Positions 8,543-15,963 of a stretch of DNA of 64,000 bases are shown piece after piece. Every line of letters begins with the position of its first letter. Position 1 is the stretch's first letter. This stretch comes from Pseudomonas frederiksbergensis. GTDB lineage: Bacteria > Pseudomonadota > Gammaproteobacteria > Pseudomonadales > Pseudomonadaceae. The notes below the pieces were generated by a model, which saw nothing but the letters and a program-made list of their open reading frames with translations, was not told where the DNA came from and did no database searches. The stretch is from positions 4,952,501-5,016,500 of the forward strand of contig NZ_FNTF01000002.1 of the NCBI RefSeq assembly GCF_900105495.1, read 5' to 3'. The translations under genes were made by a program, and so were the position numbers.

Positions 8543-9198
8543 GCGGACATCAACCGATAGCCCATGCCCCGCACGGTTTCAATCAGGTCGCGCCCGAGTT
8601 TTTTACGCAGACGGCTGATATAGACCTCGATGGTATTGCTCTCGATTTCGGCGCCGAAGGCATACAGCCGTTCTTCTAGCTGCGACTTGGACAGCAGCGC
8701 GCTGGGGCGCTGCACAAACGCCTCGAACAGCGCCCATTCCCGCGCCGTGAGGTCCACTGTCGCACCGGCCCGCTGAACCGTACGGGCACTCATGTCGACC
8801 TGCAAATCACCGAGCTTGATCTGCGGATTGGGGTTGCCGCTATAGCGCCGGGCCACCGCCGCCACACGGGCCGAAAGTTCAAACAGGTCGAACGGTTTGA
8901 CCAAGTAGTCGTCGGCGCCCGCGTTGAGGCCCGCGATGCGTTCGGAAATCTGATCCTGGGCAGTCAGGATAATCACTGGGGTCACGTCCCCTGCCGAGCG
9001 TTGCTGACGCAAAAAATCCAGCCCGCGACCGTCCGGGAGCATCAGGTCCAGCAGGATCAGGTCGTAAGGCGTGGTGCGCACGCTGTTGCGCGCATGGTCC
9101 AGGCGCTGCACCCAATCGACTGCGTGGCCGTCATCGGCGATCTGCTCGCGCACCGCCTCCCCCAACCCGGGTGCGTCCTCGACCAATAAAACCCGCAT
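8539..9198 (-). CDS. OmpR-family response regulator, QseB/PmrA-like
   Basis: A 219-residue regulator beginning MRVLLVEDAPGLGE. The receiver has the acidic pair E7/D8, phosphoacceptor Asp51 in LLDLMLPDG and Lys in DDYLVKPFD. The C-terminal winged helix ends SNTIEVYISRLRKKLG...TVRGMGYRL. The start at 9198 is preceded by AGGAGGTGCCAG; the open frame to 9231 is not needed. It forms an operon with the kinase at 7199-8542 and is divergent from the PepSY/DUF2271/ApbE operon, which it probably controls. The 132-bp divergent region holds the GAATCT-GA-AGATTC palindrome at 9253-9266. Confidence 0.9.
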   Translation of the reverse strand: MRVLLVEDAPGLGEAVREQIADDGHAVDWVQRLDHARNSVRTTPYDLILLDLMLPDGRGLDFLRQQRSAGDVTPVIILTAQDQISERIAGLNAGADDYLVKPFDLFELSARVAAVARRYSGNPNPQIKLGDLQVDMSARTVQRAGATVDLTAREWALFEAFVQRPSALLSKSQLEERLYAFGAEIESNTIEVYISRLRKKLGRDLIETVRGMGYRLMSA

Positions 9199-9252
9199 CT
9201 GGCACCTCCTGTGATGGTTGTCGTGCAGCACCTTAAACGCCTTACCTGACGT

Positions 9253-9266
9253 GAATCTGAAGATTC
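9253..9266. promoter_or_regulatory. Palindrome in divergent promoter of two-component and flavin operons
   Basis: GAATCT-GA-AGATTC has 6-bp inverted arms, 55 bp from the response regulator start and 65 bp from the PepSY gene start. It is a candidate regulator site only; it does not match the spaced CTTAA direct repeats of PmrA/QseB. Confidence 0.3.
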
Positions 9267-9330
9267 AGCTGGTTGTCAGGAATGCACCTTAGGGTATGTC
9301 ACAGACGCCGACCTCGGCAGGAGACAGATC

Positions 9331-9654
9331 ATGAAATCAGGTTTTATTGCCAACGCCGCGCTGTTGAGCCTGCTGCTCAGCGGTTACGCCCTGGCCGATG
9401 ACGACTGCAGCGACCCGGTGAGCGACTGGCAACCGCGCGAAACCTTGCGCCAGCAGGTTGAGCGGCAATACGGCTGGAGCGTGCAGCGGATCAAGGTCGA
9501 CGACGGTTGTTACGAGCTCAAGGGCTTGGACCGCAAGGGCAATGCCATCGAAGCCAGCTATTCACCGGCATCGCTGCGCCTGCACACCCTCGAGATCCAT
9601 TTCCGGGACGACGGCGATGCCAGGGACTACCTCGGCACTCCGCTCAGCGAATGA
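9331..9654 (+). CDS. Exported PepSY-domain protein
   Basis: A 107-residue protein with a signal peptide (MKSGFIANAALLSLLLSGYA followed by LA-DDD) and one PepSY-type domain, QQVERQYGWSVQRIKVDDG...YELKGLDRKGN. Similar small PepSY proteins accompany QseBC-like two-component pairs and membrane redox proteins; they may sense or bind a ligand in the periplasm. It is the first gene of a plus-strand series continuing with the DUF2271 gene 92 bp later, and is divergent from the response regulator. GGCAGGAGACAGATC precedes the ATG. Confidence 0.8.
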   Translation: MKSGFIANAALLSLLLSGYALADDDCSDPVSDWQPRETLRQQVERQYGWSVQRIKVDDGCYELKGLDRKGNAIEASYSPASLRLHTLEIHFRDDGDARDYLGTPLSE

Positions 9655-9746
9655 CGCCTCACCTGTCGATGAGTTTTTCCTGCGCTTCAGGTTGCTGTCA
9701 GCAAGCAGGTCCAGGCTCTCGACCTAACGATCAAAAGGACACCGCC

Positions 9747-10217
9747 ATGAAAAAGATCATCGCAGCAACTTGCCTCGTCGGCGCCATTGCCCTGCCGGGG
9801 CTGGCCCAGGCCCGTGAAGTGACCTTGACCACACAGCTCAAGGACTACGGCGGCAATGATGCCTACCTGGCGATCTACGTCACCGACGCCAATGGCCAAT
9901 ACCAGAAAACCCTCTGGGTGGCCGGCAAGAAGGCCAAGTACTACAAGCACCTGGGTGACTGGGCCCGTGGCAGCGGGATGAACCGGAGCGAGTTTGACGG
10001 GGTCAGCGGCGCCAGTGTCGGCAGTGGGCGCACGCTCAAAGTCAGCGTCGAACTGGCAGACACCCTGATTGATGCGGGGTATCAGATCCGCATCGACAGC
10101 GCCGTCGAGGACAAACGTGACGCCCGCGCCGATGTCAGCGTACCCCTGACGTCCAAGGGTGCAGGCAAGCCAGCGACCGGCAGTACCTACGTCGACTCCT
10201 TTACTTACGATCTGTAG
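9747..10217 (+). CDS. DUF2271 periplasmic protein, candidate flavinylation substrate
   Basis: From ATG 9747 the protein has 156 residues: signal peptide MKKIIAATCLVGAIALPGLA-QA, then a DUF2271-type domain. Residues 84-90 read DGVSGAS, close to the ApbE acceptor pattern D-x-x-(S/T)-(G/A)-A-(T/S), where FMN is attached to the final Thr or Ser. The gene lies in one operon with an apbE gene, which supports covalent FMN attachment. DUF2271 proteins have been linked to ApbE-based extracytosolic redox systems. The acceptor would be Ser90, which is inference. AAAGGACACCGCC precedes the start; the open frame to 9507 is spurious extension. Confidence 0.8.
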   Translation: MKKIIAATCLVGAIALPGLAQAREVTLTTQLKDYGGNDAYLAIYVTDANGQYQKTLWVAGKKAKYYKHLGDWARGSGMNRSEFDGVSGASVGSGRTLKVSVELADTLIDAGYQIRIDSAVEDKRDARADVSVPLTSKGAGKPATGSTYVDSFTYDL

Positions 10218-10242
10218 CACCCGCCATTACTGGAGGCTGAAC

Positions 10243-12423
10243 ATGCTTCGCCAGTTCCATTCCCTACCTGGCCTGATCGCCGCCCTGTTGGTCATGTTGT
10301 TGGCCATCAGCGGCGCGATCCTGTCTGTCGACCCGGCGCTGGAACGCCTGCACAGCACGTCCACTCCTGCCGGACAACTCAACGTCGGCCAACTGGCCGG
10401 GCGCGTTGCCAGCCACTTTCCCGGCGTGGAGCAGATCCAGCGCACAGCGTCCGGGACGGTCATCGTCTACTACAACCAGAACGGCCAGGCTGGGGCGCAA
10501 AAGGTCGACCCACTGACCGGCCAAGGCCTCGCCCCTTACGAGCCCTCCGCGTTCTCACGTTGGGTGAAAGACCTGCACCGCTCGATGTTCCTTGGTACGC
10601 CGGGCCATGGTGTGTCGGGTGTCGGCGCGCTGTTCATGCTGATGTTGTCGGTGTCCGGTGCGCTATTGCTGGCCCGGCGCCTGGGTGGCTGGCGCAACCT
10701 GCTGCGGCCACTGCGGGGCACCTTCAGCCAGCGCTGGCATGCTGAAGTCGGGCGACTGGCCTTGCTCGGGCTGCTGCTGTCGGCATTGAGCGGGCTCTAC
10801 ATGTCCGCCACCACCTTTGGTTTTATCGCCGACGGCAGTCAGAGTGAGCCCGCCTTCCCCGCCCACGTCAGCGCCGGCCCGGCCTTGCCGGTGGCGAAGC
10901 TGCAAGCCTTGCAGGCCACCGACCTGAACGACCTGCGCGAGCTGGTCTACCCAAGCCCTGGCAACCCGCACGATGTGTTTTCCCTGCGCACGGCCCAGGG
11001 CGACGGCTACGTGGATCAGGCCAGCGGCGCTTTGCTGTCCTATCAAGCCCATGACTCGATGCACAACCTCTACGAATTGATCTATCAGTTGCACACCGGC
11101 GAAGGCCTCTGGTGGCTGGGTCTGCCGCTGGGGCTCTGCGCCCTCTGCGTGCCATTGATGAGCGTGACCGGCATCCTGTTGTGGTGGCGCCGCCGCAAGG
11201 CTGGCCCGAACATCCGCCACAACAGCCCTGCCCACTGCGCCGACAGCGTGATTCTGGTGGGCAGTGAAAACAACAGCACCTGGGGCTTTGCCAACACCTT
11301 GCATGAAGCCTTGCACCAAAGCGGCCATCAGGTGCATAGCGCGGCGATGAATGAATGGGTTGGCGATTACCGCAATGCCCAACGGGTGTTCATCCTCACC
11401 GCGACCCATGGTGACGGCGATGCGCCGGCCTCGGCTTCGCAGTTCCTGGCCCGGCTGGGCAAAACCGGCCTCAAGCCTGGCCTGCCCTTTGCCGTGCTGG
11501 GCTTTGGCGACCGCCAGTTTGCGCAGTTCTGTCAGTACGCCCATCAGGTGCAGGACGCGATGTTGCAGGCCGGTGGCTCGTCATTGCTGGAGCTGGAAAC
11601 CGTCAACCGCCAATCCTCTCAGGAGTTTGCGCGCTGGGGCCACGCGTTGGGCGAAGTGTTGGGGCAGGACCTGACGCTGGTTCACACCCCGCAGCAGCCG
11701 CATACGCATCCATTGCAGCTGACAGAGCGGATTGCCTATGGCGAACAGGTGAATGCGCCAACCCACGTACTGCGCTTCAAAGCCTGCGGCGAGCTGCCGG
11801 AGTTTCTGGCCGGCGACCTGATCGGGATTCTGCCTCCGGGCAGCCCGATCCCTCGCTTCTACTCGCTGGCCAGCGGTTCGCAGGATGGCGTGCTGGAGAT
11901 CTGTGTGCGTAAACACAACGGCGGCATGTGCTCGGAATTCCTTCATGGCCTGGACATCGGCGCGCAGATCGAAGCCTTTATCCAGCCCAACCCGCAATTT
12001 CGGCCGGCATCGGGCACGCACCCGGTGATCTTGATCGGCGCCGGTACCGGCATCGGTCCCCTGGCCGGTTTTATCCGCAACAACAAGGCCCGACACCCGA
12101 TGCACCTGTATTGGGGCGGGCGCAACCCTGACTCGGACTTCCTCTATGAACCGGAGCTCAACCAATACCTGTCGGACCGACGCCTCACGGCACTGCGCGC
12201 CGCCTTCTCTCAGGTTCAGGACCGCAGCTACGTACAAGACCGGTTGATCGGCGATGCCCTGGCCTTGCGCCGACTGATTGAAAAAGGTGCCCAGGTGCTG
12301 GTGTGCGGCAGCCGCGAAATGGCCAAAGGCGTGATGCAAGCCCTTGATGAAGTGCTGGCACCTCTGAACCTGAGTGTGCTGACGCTCAAGGCACAAGGAC
12401 GCTACCGTGAAGACGTTTACTGA
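10243..12423 (+). CDS. PepSY-membrane / flavodoxin / CysJ-like reductase fusion
   Basis: A 726-residue fusion. The N-terminal third is a PepSY-associated membrane module with four predicted helices (about residues 7-30, 125-145, 165-190 and 290-315). From residue 333 a flavodoxin-like domain begins (ILVGSENNSTWGFA as FMN loop). It is followed by an FAD/NAD(P)H reductase domain with RFYSLAS near 537, IGAGTGIGPLAGF near 598 and the C-terminal RYREDVY typical of CysJ-type reductases. It should carry electrons from NADPH through FAD and FMN across the inner membrane. The neighbouring DUF2271 protein is a likely acceptor. CTGGAGGCTGAAC marks the ATG at 10243. It overlaps apbE by 17 bp. Confidence 0.87.
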   Translation: MLRQFHSLPGLIAALLVMLLAISGAILSVDPALERLHSTSTPAGQLNVGQLAGRVASHFPGVEQIQRTASGTVIVYYNQNGQAGAQKVDPLTGQGLAPYEPSAFSRWVKDLHRSMFLGTPGHGVSGVGALFMLMLSVSGALLLARRLGGWRNLLRPLRGTFSQRWHAEVGRLALLGLLLSALSGLYMSATTFGFIADGSQSEPAFPAHVSAGPALPVAKLQALQATDLNDLRELVYPSPGNPHDVFSLRTAQGDGYVDQASGALLSYQAHDSMHNLYELIYQLHTGEGLWWLGLPLGLCALCVPLMSVTGILLWWRRRKAGPNIRHNSPAHCADSVILVGSENNSTWGFANTLHEALHQSGHQVHSAAMNEWVGDYRNAQRVFILTATHGDGDAPASASQFLARLGKTGLKPGLPFAVLGFGDRQFAQFCQYAHQVQDAMLQAGGSSLLELETVNRQSSQEFARWGHALGEVLGQDLTLVHTPQQPHTHPLQLTERIAYGEQVNAPTHVLRFKACGELPEFLAGDLIGILPPGSPIPRFYSLASGSQDGVLEICVRKHNGGMCSEFLHGLDIGAQIEAFIQPNPQFRPASGTHPVILIGAGTGIGPLAGFIRNNKARHPMHLYWGGRNPDSDFLYEPELNQYLSDRRLTALRAAFSQVQDRSYVQDRLIGDALALRRLIEKGAQVLVCGSREMAKGVMQALDEVLAPLNLSVLTLKAQGRYREDVY

Positions 12424-13378
12424 GTTGCAGCGCTATAGCCTGAGCGGCGAAACCATGGGCACCCGCTACACCGCCCTGTTTTATGCCGGGGCCGGGATCG
12501 ATACCGACGACGTTGGCCATCGCCTGGCGCACGCCGTGGCCCGGGTGGACCAGCAAATGTCCACCTGGAAACCCGACTCGGACCTCAACCGCCTCAACGC
12601 CGCCCCCGAGCAGGAATGGGTGGCCGTGCCCAAGGAACTGGCCACGGTGCTGTCTGCTGCGTTGCGTGTCAGTCAGCAATCCGGCGGCGCCTTCGACATC
12701 GCTGTCGGTGATCTGGTTAACGCCTGGGGGTTCGGCCCCGGGGAGCAGACGGTCACAGAGCAGGCGATTGGCACGATTGCGTCCCACGCCCGGCTGTTAG
12801 CCAGCGCCGCGTTAGTGGTTGACCCGCAACGCAATCAGGTGCGCAAGCGCATGCCGCTGAACCTTGATTTGAGTGGCATCGCCAAAGGTTTTGGCGTGGA
12901 TGAACTGGCGCGTTGCCTGGAGGGTTTGGGCATCACCCGATACCTGGTCGGCATCGATGGCGAGATGCGCGCCCGGGGCGTCAAACCTGACGGCCAGTGC
13001 TGGGTCGTGGCCCTGGAAAAGCCCAACCGGGGCGTGCGGGAAGTCATGGGCGTGATGGAACTTGGCGATGCCGCTATCGCGACCTCCGGGGACTATCGAC
13101 ATTGGGTGGACGTGGCCGGTCAGTCCTATGCTCATACCATGAACCCGGCCACCGGCGCGCCGCTGTGCAACCCGCTCGCCGCCGTCACCGTGGTGGCGGC
13201 CTCGTGCATGCTCGCCGATGCCTGGGCCACGGCGCTGATGGTCCTGGGCGAAACCGAGGGCCCGCGTCTGGCTCAGGAGCGCGGGATGGATGCGTTGTTC
13301 GTGCTGCGCGAGGGTGAACAGTTCAAAGAAATATCCATTGTCGGCGGCCAGTTGCAGGCGCAGATTGAAACCCGCTGA
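12407..13378 (+). CDS. apbE: FAD:protein FMN transferase
   Basis: A 323-residue ApbE-family enzyme that transfers FMN from FAD to a Thr or Ser of target proteins. Family motifs are present: GETMGTRY near residue 15, STWKPDSDLNRLN, LDLSGIAKGFGVD, AIATSGDYRHW and HTMNPATGAPL. The usual GGE before the R-A-x-G loop reads IDGEMRARG, a minor variant. It starts with GTG inside the preceding reductase gene (17-bp overlap), with AAGGAC upstream, so translation is coupled. No N-terminal signal peptide or lipobox is evident, unlike exported ApbE proteins, so the site of action is open: either modification before export or an unusual secretion signal. Confidence 0.9.
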   Translation: MKTFTELQRYSLSGETMGTRYTALFYAGAGIDTDDVGHRLAHAVARVDQQMSTWKPDSDLNRLNAAPEQEWVAVPKELATVLSAALRVSQQSGGAFDIAVGDLVNAWGFGPGEQTVTEQAIGTIASHARLLASAALVVDPQRNQVRKRMPLNLDLSGIAKGFGVDELARCLEGLGITRYLVGIDGEMRARGVKPDGQCWVVALEKPNRGVREVMGVMELGDAAIATSGDYRHWVDVAGQSYAHTMNPATGAPLCNPLAAVTVVAASCMLADAWATALMVLGETEGPRLAQERGMDALFVLREGEQFKEISIVGGQLQAQIETR

Positions 13379-13447
13379 CGCCGATTGCCGGACCGCTCGG
13401 AACCCGTCCTACTTGAACCGCCCAATGACAGGGAGTCCCGTTAAACA

Positions 13448-14149
13448 ATGAAATTCATGCACAGGCACACCGAGGCACACCGAAGCGATCGTATCGGCTG
13501 GCTCCGCGCCGCTGTCCTGGGCGCCAACGACGGGATCGTCTCCACCGCCAGCCTGCTGATCGGCGTCGCGGCCGCCAACGCCAGCCACGCCACGTTGCTG
13601 GTCACCGGTATGGCTGGGCTGATGGCCGGCGCCATGTCCATGGCCGCTGGCGAGTACATTTCCGTGCACTCCCAGGCCGATACCGAGCGCGCCGATCTGT
13701 CCCGCGAACGGGCAGAACTGGCGAGCGACCCGAAAGCCGAACACATCGAACTCGCCAACATCTACATGCATCGCGGCGTATCACCCGAATTGGCGCATCA
13801 AGTGGCCGATCAATTGATGGCCCATGACGCATTGGGCTCTCACGCCCGGGACGAGCTGGGCATCAGCGCCACCCTCACCGCCAAACCCTTGCAGGCCGCC
13901 CTGGCCTCCGCCGCCAGTTTCGTGGTGGGTGCCGCGTTGCCTCTGGCCGTGACTTTTTTCGCGCCGCAGCACAGCGTCGGGCCCTGGATATCGGTCATGT
14001 CATTGGTGTTTCTTGGGACATTGGGCGCCATTGCCGCCAAGGCAGGCGGGGCCAAGGTTCTGACCGGCGCCTGGCGGGTGACATTCTGGGGGGCTCTGGC
14101 CATGGGGATTACGGCACTGGTGGGGCACTTGTTTGGCGCAGTGGTCTAG
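13448..14149 (+). CDS. VIT/CCC1-family Fe/Mn transporter-like protein
   Basis: A 233-residue membrane protein of the VIT1/CCC1 family (PF01988). The first helix holds RAAVLGANDGIVSTASLL, the most conserved family segment. MAGAMSMAAGEYISVHSQAD follows, then an acidic/His cytoplasmic segment (AELASDPKAEHIELANIY) typical of metal binding, and three C-terminal helices. Eukaryotic members move Fe2+ or Mn2+ into vacuoles; bacterial relatives are assumed to export metal from the cytosol. It lies 69 bp after apbE on the same strand, so it may be co-transcribed, and is followed by a bidirectional terminator. Confidence 0.87.
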   Translation: MKFMHRHTEAHRSDRIGWLRAAVLGANDGIVSTASLLIGVAAANASHATLLVTGMAGLMAGAMSMAAGEYISVHSQADTERADLSRERAELASDPKAEHIELANIYMHRGVSPELAHQVADQLMAHDALGSHARDELGISATLTAKPLQAALASAASFVVGAALPLAVTFFAPQHSVGPWISVMSLVFLGTLGAIAAKAGGAKVLTGAWRVTFWGALAMGITALVGHLFGAVV

Positions 14150-14152
14150 CGG

Positions 14153-14181
14153 GGGCGCCCTGCAAAAACAAAGGGGCGCCC
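14153..14181. terminator. Bidirectional terminator between VIT and MATE genes
   Basis: GGGCGCCC at 14153-14160 pairs perfectly with GGGCGCCC at 14174-14181 (self-complementary arms) around a 13-nt A-rich loop, placed between convergent genes. Confidence 0.6.
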
Positions 14182-14187
14182 GTGCCC

Positions 14188-15546
14188 CTAGACCAACCGC
14201 TCGATCTTCTGATGCTGCCAGACCATTTTGTAATACGCCGTCTGCAACACCAGCATCCCCAGATACGCCACCGGAAACGCCATCCACACACCCTGCAACC
14301 CGAAGTGCCCGTCCAGCACATACGCCACCGGCAACTGCACCCCGACCACACAAAAAATCGAAATCGCCATCGGCACCAGCACCGAGCCGCTGGCGCGCAT
14401 GATGCCGCCGACAATCGCCTGGAAGCCAAACACCAACAGGCTCCACAGCATGATGTGCAACAGATGCTCCGCCTTCGCCCGGGTGGAATCATCCGTGAGG
14501 AACAACCCCAGCAACCAGTGCGACAACAGATAACCCAACACCACCAACCCACCGGTCAGGCACACATTGATCAACAGCCCCGTGCGCAGAATCGGCCCCA
14601 TCCGCTCAAGCCGCCCAGCCCCAATCGCCTGAGCACCGAGGATCGACGCCGTGATCGCAATCGACAGCGCCGGAAACTGCACGTAATTGACGATCTGCGT
14701 CACCGCCCCATACGCCGCCGTCGCCTGCGAACCGTGCTGATTCACCAACGCCAGAATCACCAGCTCCGACACCGACAACACCACCATCTGCAACCCGGTC
14801 GGCAACCCGATGCGCAACACCTTGCCGAGAATCACCAGGTCCAGCCGCATCGCCGCAAACATCTCCCGATCCGGCGCCAACGGATGCCCCTTGCGAATCA
14901 ACCGCCACGCCAGCCACCCCATCGCCGACAAATTACCCGCCAACCCCGCATACGCCGCACTCTGAATCCCCATCATCGGCAACCCGAACCAACCCCGAAT
15001 CAACGCCGGCGTCAGCGCCAACCCGATACACGTCGACACCACCAACGCAATCAGCGGCGACATCGTATCGCTCACCCCGCGCAGCAGTTGGGTGAAGAGC
15101 ACGTAGACCAGCAGCGACGGCATGATCCACATCATCACGTGGGCGTAGGACACGGCGTCATCGATAACGTCGGCCGGTGTGCCCAAGCCTTCCAGGGCAG
15201 GCCTTGCGAACACACTGCCGAGCACGGCCGCTGTCAGACCGATCATCGCGCCTAACAGCAAAGTGGTGCCGGCGATGGTTTTCACCAAATGCGGCTCCCG
15301 CGCGCCCCACGCTTGACCGATAAGCACACCCGCACCCGCGCCGAGGCCGATGACCAGGGCGATGAAGAAGAAGACGATGGGGAACATGCCGGACACGGCA
15401 GCCAGGGCTTGAGTGCCGAGCATTTGGCCGATGTAGATGCTGTTGATGGTGCCCGACATGGATTGGAGGAAATTGGAGAGGACCATGGGGGCGAGGAAAA
15501 GTAGGTAGGTTTTCCAGAGGGGGTGTTGGGTGGCGGGGGTTTGCAT
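14188..15546 (-). CDS. MATE-family efflux transporter
   Basis: Starting at MQTPATQHPLWKTYLLFLAP the protein has 452 residues and about twelve hydrophobic helices in two similar halves, as in MATE transporters (NorM/DinF fold). Each half opens with a P-x-x-x-x-x-L segment (APMVLSNFLQSMSG and GLPTGLQMVVLSVSE). ALAAVSGMFPIVFF in helix two is typical. It should export cationic drugs or dyes in exchange for Na+ or H+. The open frame extends 38 codons upstream to 15660, but those residues are hydrophilic and overlap the repeat at 15647, so I prefer 15546. Confidence 0.88.
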   Translation of the reverse strand: MQTPATQHPLWKTYLLFLAPMVLSNFLQSMSGTINSIYIGQMLGTQALAAVSGMFPIVFFFIALVIGLGAGAGVLIGQAWGAREPHLVKTIAGTTLLLGAMIGLTAAVLGSVFARPALEGLGTPADVIDDAVSYAHVMMWIMPSLLVYVLFTQLLRGVSDTMSPLIALVVSTCIGLALTPALIRGWFGLPMMGIQSAAYAGLAGNLSAMGWLAWRLIRKGHPLAPDREMFAAMRLDLVILGKVLRIGLPTGLQMVVLSVSELVILALVNQHGSQATAAYGAVTQIVNYVQFPALSIAITASILGAQAIGAGRLERMGPILRTGLLINVCLTGGLVVLGYLLSHWLLGLFLTDDSTRAKAEHLLHIMLWSLLVFGFQAIVGGIMRASGSVLVPMAISIFCVVGVQLPVAYVLDGHFGLQGVWMAFPVAYLGMLVLQTAYYKMVWQHQKIERLV

Positions 15547-15646
15547 TGAGGGTCCGTCTCGGGGGTGGGCTCGTGTTGGAAATTCTACGCTAGGGGACTC
15601 GGTACCACCCGTTCGATTTCGCAGATTTGGGTCGTGTGAGTAATGT

Positions 15647-15667
15647 CTACTTTCGGCCAAAAAGCGG
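15647..15667 (+). repeat. Short intergenic repeat left of avcD
   Basis: CTACTTTCGGCCA followed by AAAAGCGG. A near-identical copy in the same orientation lies right of the deaminase gene at 17797-17816. Related TCGGCC(A/G)xAAGC motifs occur at 26437 and 43310 and near both leader repeats. Confidence 0.6.
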
Positions 15668-15963
15668 TCATTAGGAAAGGCAGAAAGCGGCTAAAAGCAG
15701 TTGTTCAGAGCAAAGCCGCCACCTGTCATAGATAGCGTGTGGTACAGGATGATTCGGCAAAACGCAGCTAGTCGATAATTCTCGGAGGTTTGGTGGTGCT
15801 TCAGCCGCGCAAAACTCTAGTGAGCGTCAAAAAGCCAGCTACATTATTTGTAGCAAGCAGGCAGTACCGATTGCTTGATTTATAGCTACCTGAATCTGCC
15901 TTATAAATTGATATACGACCCTACTTTCCGTTCATTGGCGACAGCGTTTAAAAGGAAGAAAGA
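15668..15963. other. AT-rich intergenic region upstream of avcD; possible AvcI-like RNA locus
   Basis: About 300 bp without a plausible gene. It holds a small hairpin GCTAC-N7-GTAGC at 15838-15854 and promoter-like sequence (TTGATT near 15877, TTATAA near 15900). In characterised AvcD systems a small antitoxin RNA, AvcI, is transcribed from just upstream of avcD. This is the right place for one, but I see no recognisable AvcI sequence. Confidence 0.3.

Noticed and set aside
10663..11544. 293-codon minus-strand frame opposite the PepSY-reductase gene
   Set aside because: High-GC shadow frame; the plus strand carries clear domain motifs.
14182..15255. 357-codon plus-strand frame rich in His, Arg and Gln
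   Set aside because: Antisense to the MATE transporter; amino-acid composition is that of a shadow frame.
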